64,000 nucleotides of DNA from Muricea muricata (lineage: Eukaryota > Cnidaria > Anthozoa > Malacalcyonacea > Plexauridae), in NCBI GenBank assembly GCA_963855995.1, contig OY979717.1, positions 47,644,044 to 47,708,043 on the forward strand. Reading direction: 5' to 3'. The translations under genes and the position numbers were made by a program. Positions 20,664 to 33,328 of the stretch are shown here, piece after piece. The notes under the pieces were generated by a model. It did not search any database, was not told where the DNA came from, and saw nothing but the letters and a program-made list of their open reading frames with translations. Numbering within the stretch: the first letter of the stretch is position 1; every line of letters starts with the position of its first letter.

Positions 20664-22919
20664 TTATTTGCAGACAGTGATCGTAGACCGCGAGCGTTTA
20701 TCATTATATCGGTGAATGTCTAAGAGCCTTGCAGTAATCCATTCTTGAAACGTCCATCCTCCGGTAGTTACGAGGTAACGAGGTTTGAGTTACCAACGAT
20801 ATCACACCACGATCAACTACATGAGAAGGAGGGCTGTACACAACGCCTTGGTATTTCGCAATTATATACTCATGGACATTTTTGAACACATTTTCCTTTA
20901 GGTTGTTTTTTTTCCGATAGCGAACTAACCAGCCTGACACGTAATCACCCATATCCGTGGCAACGTAAACATGTGATAAACCCGTGGCAATCTTTAGAGC
21001 TGCCAAAACCTATAGTAGATGAGATAGACTTGTGGAAAAATTCATGACCAATAGTTTAATAGATATACAATTTACTACATTCACCTCTCTTATACAATCA
21101 CATGCAGTTTATCTCCTCGAACTAACCTTGCCAGTGTAGGAACTGCAGTCTAAAGTACACGAAAATCACAAGTTTTTTCAATTCGCTACCTGAAACGATA
21201 AAGTAAAATTTAACGTTTCATCGGAGAGTTTTTAATTATCCCACTATCAATTTCGAAACATCGAATTTTACTCCATTCTTCCAATTAGTGAACGAAACCG
21301 CCCTCTCTATTTACTTCCACGCTTTCAGCTTTTGTTTCTGTCTGATTAATGATAGTGTACAAAAAGCTGACGTTAGTACATAATTTTTCCAAATGATTGC
21401 CCAATAATTTTGCTAACTCTAGTCCCCCAATGATTTATGACTGCCGTACATAACAAGTTGTTGAAATTGCCAGCGTTTGTAGTTGTACAAGTGTTACAGG
21501 AAATGAGGTGTCAAGACTCAACGACAAAGTTTTTAAAAGAAACACTTTCACACTATACAGACTACTCAGAGCTGGAGGAACTATCAAACTTGTTATATTT
21601 CCAGACAAACCAGCATAAACCTATAGTTTCTGCACATAGACCATTAACTTCATGTTTTCAGTTTCAATGTTGTGAAAACGATTCGAAACGATTTCGCCAC
21701 AAATGGTCGCCACATGAGTACACAGCTTCAATCTTAGACGAAAGAAAGACGTATTTGGGCGAAAGATTAATTATGTAAAACATAAATTACAAATGAATAA
21801 AATAGACAAACACAAACCTCGAGCACTAAATCCACACATAGTCGCACGTGTTGCATTGAATATGACCGAAGTATTTTCTCACCCCGAATATGAACTGCAA
21901 TATACTTATTTTCTAGTGCTTCCTGGAAACGCGTGGCTTCGTTCAATACAGCCTGTCCTGGTCTCAACGCAAATGTAACCTGGATGGCAGAAAACTGATA
22001 ATTCTCTTCACCAAACGATAGTCTTCGCCACCTTTCCCCCTCCAGACGAATATATTAAGACAATTTTCGTCTTTAACGATATCTTTTTCCAGCACTTTCC
22101 AATCAGTTATTATATCGCTGTTTACGCAAAACTGTTTTCCCGAAGTTCGTTTCATAGCTTTGTCAAGAAACTCGCATTTTGTCCAGCCATTTTTGGTGGT
22201 ATTTTTAATGATTGCCTTATAAAAACCTTCCTTCAAGCGAAGTTTGCTTTGGTAAAATCCTTAGACTGTTGCGAGTTATTAATGAAATGTATGCTTACGT
22301 GATTAGGACTTTTACGTGGACATTCCTTCTCGTATTCTTGATGGTCGATAAGGGACGCATAACCAGCAGCCGCTAACAAACGCCTCAAATATTTTACATC
22401 GTAATATGTTTCCAATGGCGACCAAGAATGAAAGGAACCAAATCTTGTTTGCTTGACAAAAGGTATAACCACTTTCCGTCCGCTTTTTCCAGCTTGCGCG
22501 CAAAGGCTGAGAAAAGCACGAGTGTTTTTTGATAACTGTTCTGTGTACTGGTTATGCACAAAAATATACTTTCTCGATGGGATTATTTTCTTGGGTTTCC
22601 AAGTATCGATCACATGAGGAAAAACCAAAGCGGTGTATTCTAAAGTAACTCGTTCTTTTTGAGTTTCATTCTCAAGAGAAATGCGTATTTGTAGATTTTG
22701 ACCGTTAGCATCTTTTATTTTTGCAAGTAATTCTTTAAAATCAAGTCCTTCGAACTCACTATAATATATTTTCTCTCGATTTTTATCGGCTTTTCTTTCT
22801 GTCGGACCTCTCAACGAAATACTTTCCAGTATATTTAGTACGTGTCAGTTTATCAGAAACCAGACAGCTATTATAATAGGAGCCTCGATGCGGAAAAAAC
22901 TCCGAAGGCTAAAACGCAT
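20664..22919 (-). pseudogene. O-fucosyltransferase-like gene, decayed copy A
   Basis: Same two coding exons as the gene at 33.3-35.7 kb: 22,919-21,818 and 21,009-about 20,664, with matching acceptors and donor. It opens MRFSLRSFF with a hydrophobic anchor (APIIIAVWFLIN). A TGA replaces codon 25, and frameshifts occur near 22,236 and 21,965. In the last exon about 14 bp are missing after GVISLV, which shifts the end out of frame. The GDP-fucose O-fucosyltransferase signatures remain: FVHNQYTEQLSKNTRAFLSL, YIAVHIRGEKILR and HVYVATD. With four independent lesions this is a pseudogene. Its intron also matches copy B, so the locus was duplicated as genomic DNA and not by retroposition. Confidence 0.85.
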
Positions 22920-24050
22920 CTTCTGTAAAATTATAAAAATAGTTAGCAAATAGATATCGTTTTCCCGTTGTCACTTATAGATACACAGTATAAGGATGAA
23001 TTGGTTATGCCGAGGCGTAAAATTCACTAATGTTCTTACCACCTTATGATCTCTAATGTGTGTTTAATGCAGCAAAACAGATGGCAGTGTGTCGAATTTA
23101 CCAGGATGAAAAGAGGCGCAAAGCTTATGGATTGAAGTTTTAACACAACTTGTTTTGAGTATTTTGCCTGCCTTTCTTGATCATAAGTAAACACATAACC
23201 TAGATAAAGCTTTTGAAGGTTAGTACTTGATTTGAGTGTTACCTAAACAAGTATAAAATACAGTTTTTACGAATTAACCAGACTGGAAAGTTTGCAAAAT
23301 GCGCAAAGGAGACAGATCGTTTACCGAAAACATGCGCATATATAAATTTTGAAAATCGCGCAGACATGTGTGTGTCAGAACCAACTTTCATCATAATTTC
23401 AATAAAGCAATGTTTAAAATAGTATCTAGATATTTTCAGTGAAATCGTTTGAACTCATTGAGTCATAGTGTCAATATTTTTCGCTGATTGTGCTGCAGTT
23501 TGCGCATATCTGCACCAGTCTTCTAAAAATGCGCATATGCAGACAGCCAAGGGTCTAAAAGTGCGCAAGGGAGAAATCCTTTGCGCAGTGCAAACTTTCC
23601 AGTCTGGCGAATTAATACTGAATAAGTCTCCCGAAAGCTAGAAAAGATTATAATTGTTTTGAATTGACAATAACAAAAATTGTGCTCAATTTTGACATCA
23701 ACAAGTACTTGTTTCGCCCAAAACATTTATATTTTTAAGAATTTGAAGCTTTGGTCAGATTGGTTAAACATTCTTTTTAAATAACGATAAGTAGAGTTTT
23801 TTGCGGTATAAGCTCAAGTTGTGCTGGGAAGTTAACTACACTGGGAAGATTTTTTGGTAGCAGTTATCTATATTATATACTACTTCGTAGAATAACTGTT
23901 AATTAATGATGACCAAGGATGGACACTGCAGGAAAAAAATTATCGTACTATAGATGCAACAACAAAATTATACTGCCTGATAAAAACATTTTTTCATGAC
24001 GTCTTGACAAGTGAACAATTAAGTAAAAATACTAAAACCGAGGCCTCACG
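22920..24050. other. Non-coding, one hAT-type MITE, no gene seen
   Basis: Contains the upstream acceptor (TTTTACAG) of copy A at about 22,923-22,930, which implies a further 5' exon not recognised, and the MITE at 23,278-23,607. Confidence 0.45.
23278..23607. mobile_element. 330-bp MITE with 8-bp target duplication (hAT type)
   Basis: Ends CCAGACTGGAAAGTTTGCA and TGCAAACTTTCCAGTCTGG are inverted. CGAATTAA occurs directly outside both ends (23,270-23,277 and 23,608-23,615). The 8-bp duplication is typical of hAT elements. The interior has no gene and is rich in TGCGCA words. Confidence 0.85.
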
Positions 24051-25025
24051 CTACCACGCGTGTGTAGCGAAGCAAAAAATATGGTTGCTAAGTTTGATCT
24101 TATTTACTGAGCAATTCACGAAAAAAAACGTTAAAACCACGAAATGTGATCTGTGCAGTTCACCCTTTATTACCTAGAACAACATCATGACTTTAAGCTG
24201 CACTTTATGCGAATATTTTCCAAATTAGTTTCTTAACATTGGCAATACATTGACTAGTTAACAATTAAGTATGAACACTAAAAACGAGGCCTTAATGATT
24301 TCTCATATCCAACGAGAACTGAATTCAATAATTATCTTATTACTTATTGTATTTATATTGAACTCAGATAAACGCTTGCCGTGTAAACAAGACGCAAGCT
24401 ACTAAAAATAGAACAGTTATTTGTATTTTACCGCATTTGGCATAAGCAGCATAAATTAATGTGACGTCATAAGGCCGATAAGCGTTTTCCATATACGAAA
24501 AAATTACGTCATATTGTCGTATATGTGTTTTCAATATTCTATGATGATGAGAATGTCATAACTCCAAATTAGACAAATACCGAACGTATATGACGATTTC
24601 CTCCATCGGTCTGAACCAATTAAGACTCTTGAATTATTTTCAAAAAAATAATAAAGCAATTTATTGCAGCTTGAACTTTTGATTTCTTGGAACAAATTAA
24701 ATTCATTCATACAGTTTCTAAAATGATGTTTAGTTGCATAATCATGGTACCAGTCGCACGGCAGCACTTTCCTTGAGAGAGTTATAACTTAAGTTTCTAG
24801 TAATGTTGACTATTAACTCTCTGGTATTCTGCACTTCGGGAGGAATAAGTGTGTATTTCCAATTTTAGGAAAAAAATTTGAAAATATCAAACCCACATGG
24901 TATAGTTCACATAGTTGCAGGTATAGTTCACAAGTTCAAATTAATTTTTTTTCGTTCTTTGCTTAACGTAAATCAGATCAAACTTAGCAACCATATTTTA
25001 TGCTTCGCTGCACACGCGTCGTAGT
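24051..25025. repeat. Inverted-repeat-flanked element, about 1 kb
   Basis: CTACCACGCGTGTGTAGCGA and the bases through AGTTTGATCTT at the left are mirrored at 24,974-25,025. The words AACAATTAAGTA and ACGAGGCCT repeat directly near 24,015 and 24,260. No gene recognised. Confidence 0.6.
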
Positions 25026-25263
25026 CTGTGTCGCGAATTTCTGGTTGAGGATTCACAGTATATATTTCCGATTTCTTAAATTTTCAAACAAAAGGACGTT
25101 TAGAAAGATAAAAACTGAAACACTGGGCTAGCTTTAACCGGCCAGGGTTAGCAGCAACCCAGCCTGTTGAAAACAAGTGGCCCCAGCTCCCATGAAAAAA
25201 ATTGACTAAATGTCCAACTACAGATCGACGTGCAGGTTGGCAATTTAATATCAATGCAAAATA

Positions 25264-25420
25264 TTAAAGCCCTGTTTAAACGGGCAATTTTGGTTTGACA
25301 ATCTTCTATAAAATTGCTTGTTGCATTGCTTGTGTAGACGATATTTTGCTTTTTGCTTAGCAGTGTGATAACACACACGGAAATTGTCTTGTAAAATTTG
25401 CTCGTGTGAACGGGGCTTAA
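25264..25420. repeat. MITE with TTAAAGCCC... / ...GGGGCTTAA ends
   Basis: TTAAAGCCCTGTTTAAACGG at the left and GTGAACGGGGCTTAA at the right are inverted ends of a 157-bp segment. The TTAA at each edge might be a piggyBac-type target. Confidence 0.5.
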
Positions 25421-27490
25421 TAAATGCTCAGAGCATGTAAGGATTGAATATAGGATTGGCTCAAAAAAACCTTTCGCAGTTGAGCCTTATAGTTGTTGGC
25501 TACATGCCTATAAGGTGTGTATCAAAAAAACTTAAAAAATCTGAAATCACTCTCTACTTCGAAAAACTCTTCAATCTTCAATTTTTATTGAAATGGATTA
25601 TTTGGCTGCTTATAATGTAAAAAATCGCAGAAAAATTAAGAAATTTTGAATTTTAAATTTTAAAAAGCGGGTGGGAGGGGAGAGGTTGTCCTTTATAACA
25701 AATTAAAAACGGCTCGCGCAAAAAACTTTAATGCTTAAAAGTAATTTTCACCTGGTAGGAGAAAAATATGTCGGGTGCTCTTTTGCTGTACATTTCACTG
25801 AGCGTAAGCCGTTCAAAACGTTGCGCAAAGCCCAATATTTTGAGCAAAATCGGCTTGGTGTATGCTTAATCTATGCAATGCCTTATTTGCATACAACTCT
25901 TGTGAGACATTTAATTAAAATTAGAACTTTTCTCTGAAAAACATGAACAATTCTTATTTGAAAAAATACAAGCTCGCGTGTTTGAACAGCAATAAAACAA
26001 TTTTTTAATTGCAATTTCTTAATTGCAACTTGCCGTGCAATTTCCACATACTGGCTGTATAAAGTTGTGTTTCGCTTATATTCTACAAATCTACTTGGAC
26101 TGCCGTCACAATAATACACCCTATATTATCTGGGATAAACTATTTATCATAAATAATAGGAATTGTCATGAAATATGCTAAAAGAAAGATGCATTCCACT
26201 ACTGTTTACATTCGTGTTCATATTGTTGTGCCATGTGTTAGATAAAACTGCACAGGCCTCGGATCGTGTGACGCGCACCTTTGATCTTGTCTATCGGAAT
26301 GCAGATTATATGTTAACTACACCGTACAACACACGGTAACGATTGAAATCCACTTTTCAAAAAATGTAGCAAAGTTTGGTTTGACGATTCTCTCCGCATA
26401 TAACTGTGTAAAGCCCCTTGCAGACGAGCAAGTTTTTTATGACAAGTTCTCATTTGGCAAGTTTTATTTGCTCGGTCGTCTGTATGCGACACTTTGCCAA
26501 TTTTTTCTGTGAGAAGTACACTTGCTCAAAAGCTAGCATGCTAAAAACTTGCCCGTCTGTACGGTTAACCACGAAAATTTGTCAAAGTAAATTGCACCCT
26601 ATTAATAGCACGTTGGCCAGCAGTGCATTGTGGACTTTGAACAAGTATCCTTGCAGCAAACAACAACGTTTAAGCTTGTCAGAAAAACTTGTCATAAAAA
26701 ATTGTTGTGCATACACACGTACACTTGGCAAAGTAAGTTTAAAAACTTCTCATAAAAAAAACTTTTCATAGAAAACATGCTCGACTATAAAGCTACATCA
26801 TGGAAATTACTTGTTTATGAGCTTTTACGTTTCATGTTGAAATTCGTCCTTTTCCGCCTGGTTACCTTGTGATTTTACTGTATGCTTTAATCGCTTTGTG
26901 TTTTTATCGAGTTTAACTCATTTTATAGAGTTTCAAAACGTTTCAGTTTATTCATATTTAAAGGCATGCATTTGTATCTTTGTACAAAGGCCTCCCTAAA
27001 ACAATCAATCTCAAGAATCTTATTATTTGGCCTTGGTCAATTTTCCGTGCATGTCATATCCTCCAAATCGATAAATCTCCAAATTAAAATTTTGTTGAGA
27101 GGAAACATCTTATCATCAGCATCATATCAGATTTGTGTTACACAATAGCGAGTACGTCAAGTTAACGGGCCTTAATGCTAGCCTTTGGTGTGCTAACTGC
27201 TACGCTACAAGCTTCGTTTGTATCCAATAAGTGTAACGATTTCAAACGGTTTAGAAATTACGTAAAACTTTGCTTACCTGAATTCTTGAAATATGCTAGA
27301 TACAATGTTCATGATAGTTGGCAATGCTTTGTGATAATTAACTATAGCTATCTTTGGAATGTTCCGGAATGCAGCTGAGAGCCTCCCTTCATTTTAAAAC
27401 GTATGCAAAGTATTTGTTTGCGACACTGAAGCACTTAATAACGTCGTCTCGCTTGATTTCGTCTGGAAAACATAGATCACGTCGAATTCA
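25360..27490 (+). repeat. Duplicated non-coding block, copy A (partner 42,480-43,510)
   Basis: Shared pieces include CGCAGTTGAG...AGTTGT (about 25,470), CTGGCTGTATAAAGTTGTG (about 26,050), GAAATTACGTAAAACTTTGC (27,252) and TCTCGCTTGATTTC (27,448). Order and orientation are the same as at 42.5-43.5 kb. Copy A is longer, partly because of the insertion at 25,511. No gene was recognised in either copy. Confidence 0.7.
25511..25990 (+). mobile_element. Partial relative of the 19-20 kb TA-flanked element
   Basis: Begins GTGTGTATCAAAAAAAC and carries CTTAAAAGTAATTTTCACCT, both matching the 19,132-20,273 element. The equivalent place in block B (about 42,590) runs straight through, so it is an insertion. 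The right end is unclear. Confidence 0.55.
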
Positions 27491-28680
27491 TAATATGAGT
27501 AGTGGTGAGCCTCTAAAAAAGCGGAATACAGAAATCAATTCTGCTAACAATGCCAATGATGTAAAAAAAGAGAATCATCAGAAAAAGCCAATCATTAGAA
27601 AGCAACAAAGGATGTATGCATGATCAAACTATACAGTTGATTTTGCCGTCGCTAGAATACAAATATGGCAAGCGCTGCATGGGATTATTCCAGCGAACAA
27701 CAGCGATCAGTGCTCATGATTCATCCTTTGGAAATGCGGCAATAATTTTATTGTCTTTCATTGTCTTGAACAGCCAATCACAACATTTTCGTGTACGTAG
27801 GTGGCGATCCCTTGCTGAGGGAAAACAAACGTAAATTTATCATCTACGTTGCGTTGTTATGGTATTATTAGATATTGATAGGACGTAGTCAAAGTGAAAC
27901 CTAACAATACCTTTGGTCTTTCATCAATGCGTCATACGGAGCTTAAAAAACACATAGTCAATCGCTGATTTCTGTAACATATATACAGCTAATTCTATAA
28001 AGGTTTGTCCTTCTAAATGCATAAACTAAAAACTATGAGTATGCAAGAGATGTTATACCATGTTATTCCTTACTTTCAACTCTAAAATATGAAAATTTCC
28101 ATAACAAATTTACTTACTACAAAGGTTATTTCGCGGCGGAAAGACCTTAGCTAGAAAAAAATGAAATTGACACAATTGTCTTTGAATTTTTTGTAAAATG
28201 TACCTAGTCATTAATAGTAGGTTGTCTATCGACAGCTCGATTCATCTAAGTATTTGAACTGGGAATTGACCGTAACAAAAAAGATGGCGGATATACATTT
28301 TCGGAAATCGTTTCAAAAAGGAAATTGACGTTAGTAGAAGGACAATCAGATAAGACGAGGTTATCGTCTTTGGTTTGTTAAAGTTTTGCGTTCTTGGATG
28401 CTTTTCTTGGCATCATTTTTCAACCTTTTCTTCTTGATGCCTGCAAAGCATTCTGGTAAAATATACATGCTGCCATCTTTTTCGTTATTGCAATTCAGCT
28501 TTGTTTTTGTACCTGCGAGTGCAGATATTGTTGTCGTGGGCGTAAAATCTCACATGATAGAAGTCTAGGTACTAGGTTGGTGCACGTAATGTAACTGTAA
28601 CTGTTAGCTAATAGCTTGTATCCAGTCAGAGCTTTCGTGCGTCCAACAGACCCAATCTTGTCTGCAAAATTTTAATTTCC
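26420..28680. other. No gene recognised
   Basis: Apart from the duplicated block, only short frames. Repeated AACTTG/CAAGTT words at 26,420-26,770 look like another decayed MITE. Confidence 0.4.
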
Positions 28681-28683
28681 AAC

Positions 28684-28983
28684 ATGGCGACTGTTTTGAG
28701 GAGTGACGTCGAGTAAGCAAGCACTGACAAAGCGAATTATTATAAAATTAATGTTCGCTTAGGGGGCGGACTCGTCTGGCATTGGTTTACTTTCTTGCCT
28801 GGAATTGATGTGCTTAGAAGCATCCTGATATCGCGAACTGGCAGTCGGTGATAAATATAAGCTCGTTAATATATTGGTGCATTAGAATGCTTTTATAGAT
28901 TTCAGGGCTGCGTTGACAAGCTTGAAAAAGAATGCCCACGGCTCACCTCTCAAATTAAAGCGAAAATAAATGTAGGGACATTG
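28684..28983 (+). CDS. Possible small two-exon gene start (weak)
   Basis: ATGGCGACTGTTTTGAGGAG opens a short exon ending at a GTAAGC donor near 28,713. A TTTCAG acceptor near 28,905 could join it in frame to a Lys-rich stretch (SLKKNAHGSPLKLKRK) that soon stops. Product unknown; it may be chance. Confidence 0.2.
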
Positions 28984-29339
28984 AAAATCAAGACATCACT
29001 TAACTTTGGATAAAGCAATGCCGGGATATCGTTAGTGTAGTTAAGGGATTGTTAAACAGTTTTTTGGATTTTTTTGAAATTACTTGGAATTTTCTGCTGT
29101 TTCTTGGGATTTTTGTATGATTTTGGGATTTTTCGATAAGTTTCTTGTTTGTGATTTCTGCGAAAGTGTACGAGATTCTTTCAAGTGGTAGTGGTAGTCT
29201 AGAAGATAAGTTAGTTAAAACAACCTCATACGATGCAGGTATGATCAAAGCTATAATCATACCCACGCTCATGAGCGTTGTATTCATGGTGCACCCTCGC
29301 GGCAAAATTGTACCTGTCAGAATATTGCATAGTTCACAC

Positions 29340-29710
29340 GAGCCAGTGCACAGACAGAAACGCCAGACTTGCTGCAAGTGGTGAATTCCCCGGCTTGCTG
29401 CAAGTTGTCAACAAGTGTCAGCCAGTCTTTTGACTTCATCAAGTTGCAGCAAATTTGCGGAAATCAGACTTGCTGCAACTTGAGATCTTCATACTTGCTG
29501 CAAGTTGTTGTAACAACTTGCATCAAGCTCGTTGATAACAAGTCTTGACAAGTCTGATGGAGCAACTTGCAGCAAGCCTGTTGAACGCAACAACGCTGAT
29601 GCAAATTGCGAAAATCAGACTTGCTGCAACTTGATATTTGCAGACTTTCTGCAAGTTGTTGAAGAAACGTGCATGAATTCGAAGCTTGTGGAGAACAAGT
29701 CGTGACAGCA
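29340..29710. repeat. Array of palindromic CTTGCTGCAAGTTG words
   Basis: CAGACTTGCTGCAA-type and AACTTGCAGCAAG-type words recur about ten times in both orientations with irregular spacing (for example 29,345, 29,388, 29,467, 29,496, 29,560, 29,616). No coding logic is apparent. Confidence 0.75.
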
Positions 29711-29719
29711 TTGATAAGC

Positions 29720-30640
29720 ATGAATCAGCCTGTAATCAAATGTAAAAATACCGAACAATGTTTTTGTTATTTTTGAAACACTTATAATCCGGTAAAATCC
29801 AAGATAATATATTGATTGGCACCTCTTCGTTATTTTTGACGTTTCTCAAACGCTAAAATTTCCCTTCTTGCCTAAAAAACTCTTGTAGTTTTTGTGCCGC
29901 TGTTTTGTTTTTGCTACTCGCCGTATATGAGCATTCAGGGTTTTGATGCGCACGTACATGGCATGCAGATAGCATGTTATTTCAGGAATGCCTGTTGCTA
30001 TGGACACGCGGAAAACATGCTGTATAGGGAATTTCGACCTGTAGATACAGTTTCCGAGCATTCTATATAAGATATCGCGGTATATATTATTTGCATGCTA
30101 ATTACACTTCCCGAAGGGTAAGTGTCTTAAATCCACCCCTTCGTCGTTCGTCAACGAGAAATCGACTTTCCATCGCGACAACGCGGGCTCAGAGTATGCG
30201 ATACTTCATGTCAACAATGTACAAAAGCCTGTACGTCTGAACCTCTATGAATTTCCTAGTTACTTGCGTTTACTTTGGGATACGTGGTCATTATGTACAT
30301 ACATAGATGTTTTTGGTATTTTCTGGTTACCTTTCACACTGGACTGAAAGAGCCAGTGTCAATGGCCTTTTTCTCTCTTCGTTTTTTTTTCGTGGTCACA
30401 ATGCTTGACTCTCCATTTTGGACAGCGGGCTCATTTTCAATATGGCGGACGTCAAGGAGTTAGCTGCAATTTTCTTGTTTCACTTATTTCTAAAGCTCTA
30501 TTTCGGGCAAATTACTGTTGTTTGCGGTAAATCTGAATAAACAGGGAACTATGGAATTTTCCTTTAATTTGGTAAGGAATTATGGATATTTCATTACATA
30601 TTTCTGTATTTCATTTTCCAGAAACTCAATTTATACATAC
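29720..30640. other. No gene established
   Basis: One short open frame starts at about 30,442 (MADVKELAAIFLFHLFLKL) with a hydrophobic N-terminus and a possible donor inside. Nothing around it supports a gene. Confidence 0.3.
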
Positions 30641-30643
30641 AGA

Positions 30644-30867
30644 TTTAAAGGTAGGTTGCAGTCCATAATGTAAACAAATGCTTGGTTTATATGTTGAACC
30701 GCTATATTTGTAAAATATGATTTACTAACTGAATGCCTGGCACTGTTCTGGTTTGCTTTGCTCATAAATGAATGTAAACCAGTGTTTAGATTCAAAAAAA
30801 ATTCAGTCGGTCCCCCTTTGTTATGAGCAGAACCAATGTGCAGAAGGGACTGTAACCTACCTTTAAA
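30644..30867. repeat. MITE, 224 bp, TTTAAAGGTAGGTT ends
   Basis: TTTAAAGGTAGGTTGCAGTC at the left and GACTGTAACCTACCTTTAAA at the right are inverted. The TTTAAA or TTAA edge is palindromic, so the target duplication cannot be read unambiguously. Confidence 0.7.
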
Positions 30868-31007
30868 TGTTGGGTTTAACACCCTACTACATTCTCTCAA
30901 ATGTTCTGCCTTGGAGTTGTGCCTTACTTGACACAGTGTTTATTTTTTAGAGTCATTTCTTGATTAGACGATGCTACAACTAATTTATAGAACTTCACAA
31001 TTCGCCC

Positions 31008-31072
31008 AATCTCGTACCCAGAGCCAATGCCAGCCTAACCCGCGAACAGGCATTGCTCTGGGTACGAGATTG
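31008..31072. mobile_element. 65-bp hairpin insertion with 9-bp target duplication
   Basis: CAATCTCGTACCCAGAGCCA and its mirror TGCTCTGGGTACGAGATTG nearly fill the segment. CAATTCGCC occurs at 30,999-31,007 and again at 31,073-31,081. Confidence 0.8.
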
Positions 31073-32099
31073 CAATTCGCCTGGTTGCAACTTTGTACTT
31101 CTGGCAAGTCAGTCAATCATGACCAACAAAGGCTTTGAACACCTTATTTTTCTACCAGAATTATAACATGAAATTTAAGGCCAGTGTGTACTGTTATGAT
31201 AAAAGCACCACAGAAGAAAAGTGCCATTGTATGAATTGTCATTTGTGCAACTGTCAATAATTAACAATGTACTATGATATTCTTTGTTGAGACTGTCAAA
31301 ACATGGTTCTCATATGGCATTATTGTATTGACTAGTTGTTATGGCAATGTTCAGTTATCGATTATGCAACAATACCTATTCTTCAAAAAAGTCATTCAGC
31401 CGAAATGTTGGACACTATGTTCAATATTCATAACAACAAGATGTTTACTACTTCATGTTTGTAATGCTACCATAGCATATTGGTGAAAACTAAATGTATT
31501 CTAATAATGAAAGCCCTAAAGGTCATATATATATATACAAGAACAATCACTTCAAATGTCTAGTTTGTGTTTTGTCTTCTCTAGTGCCTACAGTAATTCT
31601 TTTTCGTAGGTGGTTCCCAACACCGTGGTAAAATGAAACTTAACATAGCCACATATACATAGCACACTATTGGTTCCAGTAATTTGTCAAAGATGTCTTG
31701 TACACCGTGATCACATCCATTGACCAATATAGAAATTGTGTAAATAAAATAACTGCCAGTCTTGTATTGAAAACCTGTTTCACTTAAACAATTTTAACAT
31801 CTTGACACCTTCACAAATAAAATGTCTTGACAAACCAGTTAACCACTAACAAACCTAACACAACAATGAAGTATCTGTTACAATCAATCAAGGGAGACGT
31901 GACATAACTCTATCACTAATCTCAATAATATATACTTGCATAATTGAACTGCATAATTCATAAACAATACTGTATATTTGGCAAATCTTACTTCTGTGTT
32001 TTTCTGTTATGAGCATTATCCAGATTTATATTAACAGGCATTGGCAATAAAAAATTTTATTGTTTCATGTGAAAGAGCATGAAAAAGTAGGCCAATTGG

Positions 32100-32545
32100 C
32101 TGTTTACTAAATACATAAACGAGCATAGCTCAGTTATTATTCAGTCAAATTGAATAAATTTTGCACATGGATACTACATAACAAGATGCATCAAAAAATG
32201 TTTCTAATTTTGTTGCCAAGGTAACACTGCTGTCCCTGGGCCCTTGATACGAAATTTCTATAACTTGTTATATTTATCCACCTGGACATTTTTTTCGAAC
32301 AATGATCTTCCCATTCAACTTTAGGCATGCATATGTATAGCAGACAGACCTCTGGTAACATGTTGTTATAACCACTTCAAGTATACAGCTATTTTATAAA
32401 AATTCTGTGCGGGGCCTGGGGACGACAGTGTTACCATAGCAACGGCGTTAAAAATGTTTTTGGATGTATCGTGCAATGTAGTATCTGTGTACAAAAGTTT
32501 ATTAAATTTGAGTTAATAATAACTGAGCTGTGCTCATTTATGTAT
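32100..32545. repeat. Palindromic MITE-like element, about 450 bp
   Basis: Left: AATACATAAACGAGCATAGC...GGTAACACTGCTGTCCCTGG. Right: GGGACGACAGTGTTACCATA...GAGCTGTGCTCATTTATGTA. These are inverted arms of about 140 bp around a 160-bp centre. Confidence 0.7.
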
Positions 32546-32860
32546 TTATTAAAATCAGCAGTTTATATTTTGTAAAAAGGTGTTCCCCTCCAAAGACCAC
32601 AGATGCCTGCTATCCCTCCACAGGACTACAAGGTTCCTGAAAATTAAACCCAACCAGCTCCCGTGTGTGAGAAAAGCCTGAAAAGGACCCTAAGTTCCGT
32701 AATTTCTGAGAGAAGTGTGAACGCCTGAGTAGGCGTCTTGTTAAATTCAAATTCGTGAAGTTAGCTGCCTTTGAAAAAAATAATCACTTTTTATGCACAG
32801 TAAACTTTTATAAAAGTACACATGCTGTCATTTGGGATTTAATATACTTGTAAATTTATT

Positions 32861-33132
32861 TTAACAAGCACATTTTAACACGGAATACAATATATTGTTT
32901 AAGAGAAAAACTTCACCTTCATGGTTTTCTGGCTTTTCAAGTTGGGGAGCCAACGTCATTCGATTCATTTTGGAAGCACGAAACAATGCAAATGATTGCA
33001 TTAACATAAATGACATCAGATCCGTGGTAACATGAACAGCCAAGAAGACCATGAAGATAGCTTTTTCTCTATGCGTAAAACTTGCATTTCCTAAACATGT
33101 CAAATCCCCAAAAATTGTATGAGCACTTTAAA
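32861..33132 (-). CDS. Possible terminal exon of an unidentified membrane protein
   Basis: The minus-strand frame is open from an AAAG acceptor-like site near 33,132 to a stop at 32,861. It contains THREKAIFMVFLAVHVTTDL and SFMLMQSFALFRASKMN, a likely membrane helix followed by a charged tail (EKPENHEGEV). No family recognised. Residue composition looks coding, but there is no supporting neighbour exon. Confidence 0.3.
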
Positions 33133-33328
33133 AAAATTTTAATGCTGTTTAAAACGCTGTTTTTCTTAAAAAAGTAGCTTCATTAAACAAGAGATGTGCT
33201 TCTCAACATTTATTGTTCAACATTTTACCATTTGATCAGGGGCCGATGGGAAAGAGTATATTTTTCCATCATCTATTTGGCCACAAGCACTAAGTATTTC
33301 CATGTTTCAGATCATGCTTATTTCACGG

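Noticed and set aside
30442..30540. Short hydrophobic frame starting MADVKEL
   Set aside because: Only about 32 codons with no neighbouring exon or recognised family.
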